Shown one piece after another: positions 51,417 to 60,132 of a DNA stretch of 64,000 bases (its first letter is position 1; each line of letters opens with the position of its first letter). A model generated the notes under the pieces. That model was not told the DNA's origin, did not search any database, and was given only the letters and a program-made list of their open reading frames with translations. The DNA comes from Planctomycetota bacterium. GTDB lineage: Bacteria; Planctomycetota; JAJSAM01; JAJVHW01. The stretch covers positions 62,001 through 126,000 of the forward strand of contig JAJRPF010000074.1 of NCBI GenBank assembly GCA_024280885.1. The letters run 5' to 3'. Position numbers and translations under genes: made by a program.

Positions 51417-52615
51417 TGCCCACCCGCGGTCAGATCCACCGGATCGATGAGGACTGCCGCAGGGCGCCTATTCGGCGGCCCGTCCTCCACGTCGTCGTGA
51501 CACGTCGTGCAGACACGCACCTCGTTGCTGCGCACCCAGATGGGGCCGCGTTCCTTGGCCACGACCGCTCCCGCGGCATCGAGCAATTCGATCACGAGCG
51601 GCGTGTCTGCCGGGACACGGGCCATGAACGAACCATCGGGCTCGAGCGGGACCACTCCGAGCGGTTCCGAGTGACCGAACACGGTGAGCCGCGCACGTTG
51701 CGCCGCGTCGTTCCCACGCGAGCGCGCATCCACGCAAAGGAGTGTCCCGAACGCGCGATCGGCGCGCACGGACGAGAGATGCCCCTGCGGACGGCGCCGC
51801 GGGACAAGTGCAACTCCAGCACTCTCTTCGGCCGCGACGGCGGGGCGCATCGGGGCATCCCAATCAGCGCTCATCCGCTGCAACCCGGTGTCGTCGAGCA
51901 ACGTGAAGAGCACATCGCCCGTCGTCGCCTGCTGAGGGAGGAGAGCGTGACCGGCGACGAGGTGAAACGGTGCGTATCCCGTTCCATCCGGATGCACGGT
52001 GAAGAGACCGAAGCGCCCGGTCCCCGGTCGCCAGGACGAGAAGACGATCCGACCGTCGCTCAGAACGGCGGGGTCGGTATCCAAGCCCGCGCCAAACGTG
52101 ATCCGCACGCCCGGTCCCCCATTGCCGTCGGCAACGAAGAGCGCAGCGCCGTGTGTGACGCCGTCGAGCGGGGAGGGGGAGACCAGCGAAGCGGCGTAGA
52201 CGATCCGCCCGTCCGGCAGGTAGTCGGCTCGAACGCAATCCGTCTCGTGGCGCACGATCTCGTGGACGTCGCTACCATCAGCCAGGCACTCGAAGACCGA
52301 GAAGGGGTCCGAGTTCGTGCGGCGCCCAATGAAGAGCACACGCGTCCCGTCATGGTGGACGACTGGCGCGCCGGCGGCCCCGAGTCCCGCGGACAGGCGC
52401 GTCTCTGCGCCGTCCGGATCGACGCGAACGACCACCGATCCGACGGGAAATCTGTCGGCCGGCTCCGGCAGAACAACGACGCCGCGCGCAACGCGCGACA
52501 CGATTACCGCACCAGTCGGCGCACGCGCGACAGCGGTCGCGTCCGTGCGCGAGCAGGCGCCCACGACCGCCGCCGCGGCGACGACGAGGCCGACGGTCGC
52601 CGCGGTCACTCTCAT
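51413..52615 (-). CDS. PD40/TolB-like lipoprotein with one c-haem site (operon gene 3)
   Basis: The precursor is 400 aa with a lipobox signal (AAAAVVGACSR). The body is beta-propeller-like with PD40 units ('GAPVVHHDGTRVLFIGRRT', 'PDGRIVYAASL', 'LSDGRIVFSSWRPGTG'). The C-terminal region has a single haem motif 'VCTTCHDDVEDG' near residue 375. This looks like the periplasmic cytochrome/WD40-type proteins that pair with c-haem oxidases. ATGA overlaps at both ends place it in a single coupled operon. A partner role with the propeller cytochrome is inferred. Confidence 0.82.
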   Translation of the reverse strand: MRVTAATVGLVVAAAAVVGACSRTDATAVARAPTGAVIVSRVARGVVVLPEPADRFPVGSVVVRVDPDGAETRLSAGLGAAGAPVVHHDGTRVLFIGRRTNSDPFSVFECLADGSDVHEIVRHETDCVRADYLPDGRIVYAASLVSPSPLDGVTHGAALFVADGNGGPGVRITFGAGLDTDPAVLSDGRIVFSSWRPGTGRFGLFTVHPDGTGYAPFHLVAGHALLPQQATTGDVLFTLLDDTGLQRMSADWDAPMRPAVAAEESAGVALVPRRRPQGHLSSVRADRAFGTLLCVDARSRGNDAAQRARLTVFGHSEPLGVVPLEPDGSFMARVPADTPLVIELLDAAGAVVAKERGPIWVRSNEVRVCTTCHDDVEDGPPNRRPAAVLIDPVDLTAGGQ

Positions 52616-54354
52616 TGCACCGAGATGCCCTGTTTCACAACGATCACCCGATCCGCCCGAAGATCGCTCGCCTCTTGCGTCTCGCCCCCGGGCCAGGTGA
52701 TCCGGACACGATCCACGCGTTCCGCAATGCCGATCCCGAGTACCAGGCGCGGATCACCCTGCGAGAGATACCCACTGCGCGGGACCACCGTCAGCGACCG
52801 GTCAAGCCCACCGAAGGAGACCACGACGCGCGCCCCCAGGCCATTCGCATTGCCGGGCTTGGCGCGCAGATCCAGAGTGATGAAATGCCTTTCGGCGGGT
52901 GCCCGACCGCGCAGGAGTGCCGGAGCATCCTGTATGTGGCAGACGATCACGTCCATGCGCCCGTCGTCGTCCAGGTCCGCGAGGGCCGCGCCGCGCGCCA
53001 TCCGCTCTGCGCGGAACCACGCCCCCGACTCCGCGGAGACGTCCTCGAAGCGCGCGTCGCCGAGGCCGCGAAAGAGCAGATCCGGGCGCCCGGTCGCGCG
53101 GTGAAGGTCGCCGTTCGCGAGATAGAGATCGAGGACCCCATCGAGATCGAAATCGAGGAAGCCAGCGCCCCACGATGCCCACTGCCCCGAAGGCGCCGCG
53201 ATCCCCGACGCCACGACACGGTCGACAAAGACACTGCCCCCGGCGTTGCTGCCCCCGGCATTGTGAAAGAGCGACCCGTAACCGGAATCGGTGACGTAGA
53301 GATCGGCGCGGCCATCGCCGTCCACATCCCCCACCGAACCGGCCATCGCGGCGGTCGCCTCACCCTGCACGCCGAATGCGACGCCGGAGATCGCCGCGGC
53401 TTCGCGGAAGCGCCCGTCACCCTCCGCCAAGAAGAGGAAATTCGCCGTCGCGTCGTTGGCGACGTAGAGGTCGAGGCGACCGTCGCCATCGGCATCGAGT
53501 ACGCTCACACCCATCGCCCGCGCGGGAGGCCTGTCGAGGCCCGCGTCGGCCGTCGCGTCGCGGAACGTCCCATCGCCAGCGTTCACGAGTAACACGTCGG
53601 CCTGCGGCTCGAACGCGAGTGGCCCCGGAAAGACATTCGGCGCGTAGTGCAAGCGGTACGAAGCATCGAAGACGACGTAGTTGCCGACGTAGAGATCGAG
53701 TCGGCCGTCACCGTCGGCATCGATCACTGCGCCGGCCACGGAGCACGCCGATCCGGCAACGCCCGCGTCGGCCGTCGCGTCCTCGAACGTCCCGTCGCCC
53801 CGGTTCCGGTAGAGCACGTTGGGCCCGTCGTTCAGGACGTAGAGATCTTGGTCGCCGTCGTCATCGAGATCGGCGGCGAGCGCCATGAACCCGAAGCCAT
53901 CGTCGCCGACGCCTGCGCGCTGCGTTATATCCTCGAAGCGGAAGCCGCCCAGGTTGCGGTAGAGGCGGTTCCGCCCGGCGCCGCGCACCGGATCACCACT
54001 GCTCACGCCCTCGCGCCAACCCTGGCCGACGAAGTAGAGGTCCAGTCGCCCGTCTCCATCGGCGTCGAAGACGGTCACCCCACTGCCGACACTCTCGATC
54101 AGGGTATCCAGTCGGCCATCGGCGATCGTGTGACGGAACTCGATGCCCGACCCCGCCAACACGTCGCGTAGGACATCGTGCTCCCCCGCTTCCGGCGCTG
54201 GCTGCGATACGCTGTTCGCACCGCCCGGAACTACGTGCAGCGGAGACGTCGCAGCCGAATCATCCGACGCCGCACCACACGCAGCGCACACGACGAGCAG
54301 CACGGACGTGACCGCCGGTGGCAGGAGTCCCGGGTGGGGACGCCACATGCTCAT
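52612..54354 (-). CDS. CRTAC-type FG-GAP/VCBS lipoprotein with ASPIC/UnbV domain (operon gene 2)
   Basis: The precursor is 580 aa with a lipobox ('VVCAACGAA'). About nine FG-GAP/VCBS repeats carry calcium-loop motifs ('DADGDGRLDLYFV', 'DLDDDGDQDLYVLNDG', 'DVDGDGRADLYVTDSG'). The C-terminus is the ASPIC/UnbV domain ('ANGLGARVVVSFGG', 'GYLSQGDPRLVLGIG', 'VDRVRITWPGGETQ'), as in CRTAC1 family proteins of planctomycetes and others. Outer-surface lipoprotein; ligand unknown. TGATG links it to the DAHP synthase gene and ATGA to the next gene. Confidence 0.9.
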   Translation of the reverse strand: MSMWRPHPGLLPPAVTSVLLVVCAACGAASDDSAATSPLHVVPGGANSVSQPAPEAGEHDVLRDVLAGSGIEFRHTIADGRLDTLIESVGSGVTVFDADGDGRLDLYFVGQGWREGVSSGDPVRGAGRNRLYRNLGGFRFEDITQRAGVGDDGFGFMALAADLDDDGDQDLYVLNDGPNVLYRNRGDGTFEDATADAGVAGSACSVAGAVIDADGDGRLDLYVGNYVVFDASYRLHYAPNVFPGPLAFEPQADVLLVNAGDGTFRDATADAGLDRPPARAMGVSVLDADGDGRLDLYVANDATANFLFLAEGDGRFREAAAISGVAFGVQGEATAAMAGSVGDVDGDGRADLYVTDSGYGSLFHNAGGSNAGGSVFVDRVVASGIAAPSGQWASWGAGFLDFDLDGVLDLYLANGDLHRATGRPDLLFRGLGDARFEDVSAESGAWFRAERMARGAALADLDDDGRMDVIVCHIQDAPALLRGRAPAERHFITLDLRAKPGNANGLGARVVVSFGGLDRSLTVVPRSGYLSQGDPRLVLGIGIAERVDRVRITWPGGETQEASDLRADRVIVVKQGISVQ

Positions 54355-55259
54355 CAGCGACGCCCCCGAGAGGACGTCCTGACCCAGGACTGGACATCCT
54401 CAATAATCTTCCGCAGGACTGCCGGCCGGATCGACTGCTCGCCGTCGCAAAGCGGCGTCTCCTTGTCGGTCGCCTCGGCAATCACCTCGATGATGAGGCC
54501 ATGCGCGCCGGAGGCGATGCCGGCCAGCGACGCACCCGGAACGATCCGGTCATCGCCGGTGCCGTGACTGGGATCGACGAAGACGGGTAGGAACGTTTCC
54601 CGCCGCAGTGCGTCAATGACGTTCAGATCGAGGGTGCTCCGGTTGTACGACCCTGCCGTGAAGGACCGTATCCCGCGCTCACACAGCACGATGTCGAGGT
54701 TGCCCTCGACTGCGATGTACTCCGCCGCACAGAGCCACTCGCTCAACGTCGCCGCCCAATGGCGCTTGAGCAGAACGGGCAGACCGGCTTGCCCAACCTC
54801 GCGCAGCAATGCGAAGTTCTGCATGCTGCGTGCGCCGATCTGGATGCAGTCGGCGACCTCCGCGACCTCCGCGACATCGCGCGGATCAAGCGCCTCGGTC
54901 ACGATGGGAAGCCCCGTCTCTTCGCGCGCCGCCGCCAGGATCTCCAGGCCGGCTCGTCCGAGCCCCTGGAAGTCGTACGGACTCGTCCGTGGCTTGAACG
55001 CCCCGCCTCGTAGCATGTCGGCACCGGCCGCTTGGCATGCGCGAGCGATCGCCAGTGTCTGATCGAAGCCTTCGACCGCGCACGGTCCGGCGATGACCAC
55101 AGGCCGTGCGCCGCCGACCGTAACGCCACCGATGCTGACCTCGCGGGTCCTCTGGTTACCGCGGAACTCAGCGTGGGTCTCACGGCTGACGATTCGATAG
55201 GGCGCGCCCTTCACGCAGTTCTCTGCGCGAGGGACGGCCACGGTGGTGGCCTCCGACAT
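54354..55259 (-). CDS. aroF: 3-deoxy-7-phosphoheptulonate (DAHP) synthase, type I-beta (operon gene 1)
   Basis: This 301-aa cytoplasmic enzyme condenses phosphoenolpyruvate and erythrose 4-phosphate, the first shikimate-pathway step. Metal ligands are all present: Cys in 'IAGPCAVEG', His in 'VDPSHGTGDD', Glu in 'LIIEVIAE' and Asp in 'CDGEQSIRP'. PEP contacts include 'FKPRTSPYDFQGLG' and 'LLKRHWAAT'. Divergence from housekeeping enzymes ('SYNRSTLDL', 'RHWAAT') and the exported-protein operon suggest a specialised paralogue. No ACT or chorismate-mutase domain, so no standard feedback site. It heads the operon, AGGAG precedes ATG 55259, and an 18-bp palindrome lies about 100 bp upstream. Confidence 0.88.
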   Translation of the reverse strand: MSEATTVAVPRAENCVKGAPYRIVSRETHAEFRGNQRTREVSIGGVTVGGARPVVIAGPCAVEGFDQTLAIARACQAAGADMLRGGAFKPRTSPYDFQGLGRAGLEILAAAREETGLPIVTEALDPRDVAEVAEVADCIQIGARSMQNFALLREVGQAGLPVLLKRHWAATLSEWLCAAEYIAVEGNLDIVLCERGIRSFTAGSYNRSTLDLNVIDALRRETFLPVFVDPSHGTGDDRIVPGASLAGIASGAHGLIIEVIAEATDKETPLCDGEQSIRPAVLRKIIEDVQSWVRTSSRGRR

Positions 55260-55513
55260 GGCTCAGGACTCCTGGGTGGTGACCGTTCCCCAGGGACTCA
55301 CGGTCCCGGGCCCCGGCATGGGAGTCAGCATGCGGTGGCGGGGCCGTTTCGAACATGATGCAGTTGCATCATCACTTGTGGCGCTGGGAGTGGTACAGGG
55401 GGCGGCGACCACTCCCGGCGCGCTGGCGGGATCAGAACCGCGCGCGCCATCCTGGGAGCCTGACGTGGCGTCCGATGATGCAACCCGGCCGAAGGGACGA
55501 TCGAGTGCCCAGG
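55260..55513. promoter_or_regulatory. Upstream region of the DAHP-synthase operon
   Basis: This 254-bp region contains the perfect palindrome at 55355-55372 and GC-rich hairpins near 55300. It should hold the promoter of the eight-gene operon. Nothing coding was recognised. Confidence 0.45.
55355..55372. promoter_or_regulatory. 18-bp palindrome ATGATGCA-GT-TGCATCAT
   Basis: Perfect 8-bp inverted repeat with a 2-bp spacer, 96 bp before the first gene of the operon. Its size fits a dimeric repressor or activator site. It is unusually AT-rich for the surrounding sequence. Confidence 0.5.
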
Positions 55514-56083
55514 TCAGAGGCCCGGTCGAACGTGCCCCGGCCCAACCAGCCCCGGTCCGACCAGCCCAGGTCCGACCAAGAGAGCGGCGGTCATTCGCGC
55601 GCGATCGGCGGCCATGCGCGCGGTCCAGAGCAGGCGATGGCGAAGCGACGGTGTGACGGCGACCTCCCTCTGGGCTGCCGCTCTGGCTGTGTCGGCAGCC
55701 ATGCGCACGCAAGCGCGTGCAAGCGTCGCGTCGTCGCCACGGCCACGGCCATCGGAGGCGTGCGCCGAACCGTCCGTCGCGGCGCGCACGACGTCGGCCG
55801 AGGCGGTCAATTCGCTCGCGTCGGTCTGTCCGTCGCTCCAGTCGCGCCACGTCACCATCTGCCGCTCGACGGCGGCGCGGTCGGTACTCGGGAGTCGAGG
55901 GAGAATGCGCCCCACCGACTCCGCGGCCAGAGCCACGAGTTCAGGAGTCTCCAGATCCCCGATCTGGGCGTTCAGCAATGCCTCGTTCTCGGTCACGTCG
56001 TCCACACACTCTCTCTCGACAGGTCCACTCGGCGGAAGCGTCTTCGGTATCGGTGCCGCTGCCACAGATTCGGCGGAATTCAT
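55514..56083 (-). CDS. Hypothetical protein with VGPGL tandem C-terminus
   Basis: This 189-aa protein has no signal peptide. The ATG at 56083 (MNSAESV) is chosen because the sequence then reads as a coherent acidic, helical protein ('NEALLNAQIGDLETPELVALAAESVGRIL', 'AAVERQMVTWRDWSDG'). It ends in VGPGL repeats from a DNA tandem repeat. A longer frame to 56212 exists. Family unknown. It lies between clpB and the DAHP-synthase operon on the same strand. Confidence 0.55.
   Translation of the reverse strand: MNSAESVAAAPIPKTLPPSGPVERECVDDVTENEALLNAQIGDLETPELVALAAESVGRILPRLPSTDRAAVERQMVTWRDWSDGQTDASELTASADVVRAATDGSAHASDGRGRGDDATLARACVRMAADTARAAAQREVAVTPSLRHRLLWTARMAADRARMTAALLVGPGLVGPGLVGPGHVRPGL
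55520..55579. repeat. 15-bp tandem repeats at the 3' end of the hypothetical gene
   Basis: Three clear units (55535-55549, 55550-55564, 55565-55579; type CCCCGGTCCGACCAG) and one degenerate unit before them encode the repeated V-G-P-G-L pentapeptide. Copy number can vary in frame. Confidence 0.6.
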
Positions 56084-56208
56084 GCGTATCTGCACAATCG
56101 ATCCCCAGCACTTGATACGACCGAGAACCCGAGAGGGTTCGCGTGGTTCTACGAATTCCACGCAGAATGTCCGTCCGAGTCGATCGATCATGTCAACACC
56201 CGGATCGG

Positions 56209-58875
56209 TCACGCCGAGACGCCTTCTGTGGTCGGCGTCTCCGCGCGCTCGGCGGCGGCATTCCCGGCCGGCCGTTCATTGCGGATCGTGAGCAGACCCT
56301 CGTGGACATCCACGACGATGTGATCGCCGTCCTGGATGTCGCCCGCCACGAGCGACCGGCCGATGCGCGTCTCCAACTCACGCTGGAGGTAGCGCTTCAA
56401 CGGACGCGCTCCGTACGCCGGATCGAACCCGGCTCGCGCCACGTGGCAACGGGCGGCTTCCGTCAAGCTGATCGCGACATTGCGTGAGCTGAGGCGATGA
56501 TGCAAGTCCTCCATCAGGAGATCCACGATCTGCTCGGTCTGTCCGAGCGTCAGTGGGCTGAAGAGCACCGTCTCGTCAACGCGGTTGAGGAATTCGGGCC
56601 GGAAAGTGCGACGCAGCTCCGCCGTCACCGCCTCGCGCGCTGCGGGCAGGATCTTGCCGTCGTCCGTGACGCCTTCGAGCAGGCGCTCTCCGCCCAGGTT
56701 GCTGGTCATGATGAGAACCGTATTCTTGAAGTCCACGGTGCGTCCCTGACTGTCCGTCACACGACCGTCGTCCAGGATCTGCAGGAGCACGTTGAAGACG
56801 TCCGGGTGAGCCTTCTCGATCTCGTCGAAGAGGACGACCGAGTAGGGCTTCCGACGGACGGCCTCGGTGAGCTGGCCCCCGTCCTCGTAGCCGACGTAAC
56901 CCGGAGGAGCACCCACGAGTCGACTGACCGTGTGCTTCTCCATGTACTCCGACATGTCGATGCGCACGATGTTCTCTTCGGAGTCGAAGAGCGACTCGGC
57001 GAGCGTCTTCGCCAGCTCGGTCTTACCGACCCCCGTGGGCCCCAGGAAGAGGAACGAACCGATGGGGCGCCGCGGATCCTTGATGCCCGCCCGGGCGCGG
57101 ATCACGGCGTCGGCAACGGCCTGAACCGCCTCGTCCTGTCCGATCACGCGACGATGGAGAACGCTGTCGAGCCGCAGGAGCTTCTCGCGTTCTCCTTCGA
57201 GCAACTTGCTGAGCGGAATGCCGGTCCAGTGACTGATGACGTCGGCGATCTCCGCGTCGGTCACCTCCTCGCGTACCAGACGCTCGCCCTCCTCGTCCGC
57301 GAGTTGCTGAGCGCGCTCCTCCAGTTGCTTCTCGAGCTGCGGGAGCTGGCCGTGCTTCAGCTCGGCGAGCCGGTCGAGGTCGTACTCGCGCTCGGCCTTC
57401 TCGATCTCCATCTTCGTGATCTCAATCGCCTGCTGGAGTCCCTGCAAATCGGTGATCGACTGCTTCTCGGAGTCCCACTGCGCACGCATGGTGTCGGCCT
57501 GCCCGCGCAGGTCCTGCAAGTCCTTGCGCAATGCCTCGAGGCGCCGTTTCGAGGCGCTGTCCTTCTCCTTCTCAAGCGCCTTCTCCTCGATCTCGAGCTG
57601 CAGGACACGTCGCGTGACCTCGTCCAACTCCGCAGGCATCGAGTCAATTTCGGTGCGGATCATGGCGCACGCCTCATCCATCAGGTCGATCGCCTTGTCG
57701 GGCAAGAATCGATCCGAGATGTAGCGGTCGGAGAGCGTGGCCGACGCGACCAGCGCACCGTCCTGAATGCGAACGCCGTGGTGGACCTCAAAGCGCTCCT
57801 TGATGCCGCGCAGGATCGAGATCGTGTCGACGACGCTGGGCTGATCGACGACGACAGTCTGGAAGCGCCGCTCGAGGGCGGCGTCCTTCTCGATGTACTT
57901 GCGGTACTCGTCGAGAGTCGTCGCGCCGATGCAATGCAATTCGCCGCGCGCCAGCATCGGTTTCAACATGTTGCCGGCGTCCATCGCGCCATCGGTCTTG
58001 CCCGCGCCGACAATCATGTGGAGTTCGTCGATGAAGAGCAGGATGCGGCCCTCGGCGGCCTTCACCTCCGCGAGTACGGCCTTCAGCCGCTCCTCGAATT
58101 CACCGCGGAACTTCGCCCCAGCGACGAGTGCCCCCATGTCGAGCGCGAAGACTGTCCTGTCCTTCAGCCCCTCCGGGACGTCGCCGCGCACGATGCGCTG
58201 GGCGAGCCCTTCGACGATCGCCGTCTTGCCGACACCGGGTTCCCCGATGAGTACGGGGTTGTTCTTCGTCTTGCGCGAGAGGATGCGAATGACGCGGCGG
58301 ATCTCAGCGTCGCGCCCGATGACCGGGTCCATCTTGCCGTCGCGCGCGCACTGCACGAGATCACGACCGTATTTGTCGAGGGCCTCATACGTCGCCTCAG
58401 GATCGGCCGAGCGAACGCGCTGGTTGCCGCGTACCTCCTTGAGCGTCTCGAGCACTCGCTCGCGCGTGATCTTGAACTCGTGCAGCAACGTTCCACCAGG
58501 GGTGCCGGGTCCCTCGTCCACGAGCGCGAGGAAGAGATGCTCGACGGAGACGTACTCGTCCTTCAGTTGCTGCGCCGCGTCCTCGGCCGCCACGAGCAAC
58601 TGGTTGAGGCGCTGCGTGACGTAGACCTTCCCCGGCTCCGTGCCCGGCCCGGAGACCTGGGGGCGACGAGCGAGATCGCGGCGCACGGCCTCTGTCAGCG
58701 CTTCCACGTGCACCTGCGACTTGCGCAGAAGACGCGGGACCACGCCCTCATCCTGCTCGAGCAGGGCGAGGAGCAGGTGCTCGCCATCGATCTCGACGTG
58801 CTGGTTGCGCACCGCCGTCGTCTGGGCAGCGGACAGGGCTTCCTGGGACTTCGTCGTCAGTTTGTTGGGGTTCAT
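56209..58875 (-). CDS. clpB: ATP-dependent disaggregase ClpB
   Basis: This 888-aa Hsp100 chaperone works with DnaK to resolubilise aggregates. It has an N-terminal repeat domain ('[18 protein letters not shown]', '[16 protein letters not shown]'), AAA+ 1 with Walker A '[10 protein letters not shown]' and '[17 protein letters not shown]', the long coiled-coil middle domain that separates ClpB from ClpA/ClpC, and AAA+ 2 with '[19 protein letters not shown]' and the C-terminal D2-small domain. Length is standard. ATG 58875 (MNPNKLTTK) follows GGAGAG; the frame open to 58953 is ignored. No heat-shock element was recognised upstream. Confidence 0.96.
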   Translation of the reverse strand: MNPNKLTTKSQEALSAAQTTAVRNQHVEIDGEHLLLALLEQDEGVVPRLLRKSQVHVEALTEAVRRDLARRPQVSGPGTEPGKVYVTQRLNQLLVAAEDAAQQLKDEYVSVEHLFLALVDEGPGTPGGTLLHEFKITRERVLETLKEVRGNQRVRSADPEATYEALDKYGRDLVQCARDGKMDPVIGRDAEIRRVIRILSRKTKNNPVLIGEPGVGKTAIVEGLAQRIVRGDVPEGLKDRTVFALDMGALVAGAKFRGEFEERLKAVLAEVKAAEGRILLFIDELHMIVGAGKTDGAMDAGNMLKPMLARGELHCIGATTLDEYRKYIEKDAALERRFQTVVVDQPSVVDTISILRGIKERFEVHHGVRIQDGALVASATLSDRYISDRFLPDKAIDLMDEACAMIRTEIDSMPAELDEVTRRVLQLEIEEKALEKEKDSASKRRLEALRKDLQDLRGQADTMRAQWDSEKQSITDLQGLQQAIEITKMEIEKAEREYDLDRLAELKHGQLPQLEKQLEERAQQLADEEGERLVREEVTDAEIADVISHWTGIPLSKLLEGEREKLLRLDSVLHRRVIGQDEAVQAVADAVIRARAGIKDPRRPIGSFLFLGPTGVGKTELAKTLAESLFDSEENIVRIDMSEYMEKHTVSRLVGAPPGYVGYEDGGQLTEAVRRKPYSVVLFDEIEKAHPDVFNVLLQILDDGRVTDSQGRTVDFKNTVLIMTSNLGGERLLEGVTDDGKILPAAREAVTAELRRTFRPEFLNRVDETVLFSPLTLGQTEQIVDLLMEDLHHRLSSRNVAISLTEAARCHVARAGFDPAYGARPLKRYLQRELETRIGRSLVAGDIQDGDHIVVDVHEGLLTIRNERPAGNAAAERAETPTTEGVSA

Positions 58876-59096
58876 CGCGCTCTCTCCGGGTTGGGTTCTG
58901 GCGCCCCAGAGCTTCCGCCCGAGACACTCCGGAGAATGCAATCCGCTTGCCACTCACCTCGAGGCACGCAGACGTTCCGCAGAGCTCCCGGAGACGTCGC
59001 AGGACCGACGCAACGGACGTCGAACGTCGGCCCCAGGCCGTCGCAGCAACGTTGCAGCGTCGGAGAGCGAACGCACGGCGCATGGCCGGAATGGGG

Positions 59097-59342
59097 TTAT
59101 TGGATGCGCGTGGCGTCCACGACGTGCGTCGCCGACTTCGCGAGACGCTGCATGCGCCACCCCGAGAGGAACGTGCCGAGTCCGGACGAGATCACGATCG
59201 ACGCGAGCAAGATCACGAGGATCTGCGGGAAGACGGCAATCAGTATCCCGGCGCCCAGGAGCGCGACCCCGATCGCCATGCGCAGCTTGCCGAGGAACGC
59301 GGCCGCCTGTGCGCCGACGGTTACATATTCGTGGTTCTGCAT
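59097..59342 (-). CDS. Small two-helix membrane protein
   Basis: The product is 81 aa with two hydrophobic helices ('LRMAIGVALLGAGILIAVFPQILVILLASIVISSGLGTFLSGW') between a short polar head and a basic tail. GGAGG lies before ATG 59342. No family was recognised. It is oriented like clpB, 221 bp upstream of it. Confidence 0.6.
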   Translation of the reverse strand: MQNHEYVTVGAQAAAFLGKLRMAIGVALLGAGILIAVFPQILVILLASIVISSGLGTFLSGWRMQRLAKSATHVVDATRIQ

Positions 59343-59505
59343 CGATAGCCTCCGCCGCGCGAGGTCGCAATCGCCGTGCCCGGAGGTGGAGGCTGCATTC
59401 GGAGCCCGGCCTGCCACCGCGGCAGTTCCGACTCCATGCCGGGGAGGTTCGCGTCCCTCGGCCAGCGCGGTACCCTGCCATCCCTTGATCACCTGGAGAG
59501 CCTCC

Positions 59506-60123
59506 ATGCGTCGCCGTCAGCGTTCTCTCTTATCCGTCCTCGTGCTTCCGGCTGCCGCCGCACTGCTCTTCGCCGCGGGTTGCGCCACGCCAGTCAAGCC
59601 GCCTCAGGGACCTGGTTTCCTCGGCGACGCATCGGTCTACGATCGCCTCACGCAGAGCCCCCGCGACGCGAGCATCTTCATCTTGCGCAGCGGGAGCCGC
59701 ACGTACCGCGACTATCAAATGGTGATGCTGGACCCGGTCCAGTTGTTCACGTCCGACGGCAAGTCGCTCACCGCCGACTCGAATTCCGGCGTGCTCGAAG
59801 TGACGCGCATGTTCCGAGACGTGATGAACACCGAGGTCGGTGAGCGCTACCCGATCGTCGATGGACCCGGCCCGAAGACGCTCCGACTGCGCACGGCAGT
59901 CGTCGGGTTTGATCCGGGCGACGAGACGATGCTAGGGCTCGGCACGGGAGCATCACTCGAAGCGGAGATGGTGGACTCGATGTCAGGTGAACGCATCGTC
60001 GCGGCCGTTGCGCGCACCCACGGCAAAGCAGCCCCTGGACGGGCCGCACGCCAGAGAGCCTATGACGCGATCACGTACTGGGCACGCTTGATGCGCGACC
60101 GGATGGACGCCGAACGCCGCTGA
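59506..60123 (+). CDS. DUF3313-family lipoprotein
   Basis: The precursor is 205 aa with a lipobox 'LLFAAGCATP' (Cys near 26). The mature protein matches DUF3313: 'DASVYDRLTQSP', 'RDYQMVMLDPVQLF', then a beta-rich domain ending 'AYDAITYWARLMRDRMDAERR'. Function of the family is unknown; outer-membrane or periplasmic location. GGAGAG precedes ATG 59506. The same frame is open for 3 kb upstream antisense to clpB, but that part is not coding. Confidence 0.85.
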   Translation: MRRRQRSLLSVLVLPAAAALLFAAGCATPVKPPQGPGFLGDASVYDRLTQSPRDASIFILRSGSRTYRDYQMVMLDPVQLFTSDGKSLTADSNSGVLEVTRMFRDVMNTEVGERYPIVDGPGPKTLRLRTAVVGFDPGDETMLGLGTGASLEAEMVDSMSGERIVAAVARTHGKAAPGRAARQRAYDAITYWARLMRDRMDAERR

Positions 60124-60132
60124 TCACGCCAC

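Noticed and set aside
56497-60123. A 3.6-kb plus-strand open frame (1208 codons) antisense to clpB
   Set aside because: Only its last 205 codons are a real gene (DUF3313 lipoprotein). The remainder is the complement of clpB, kept open by the extreme GC bias at third codon positions, and shows no domain.
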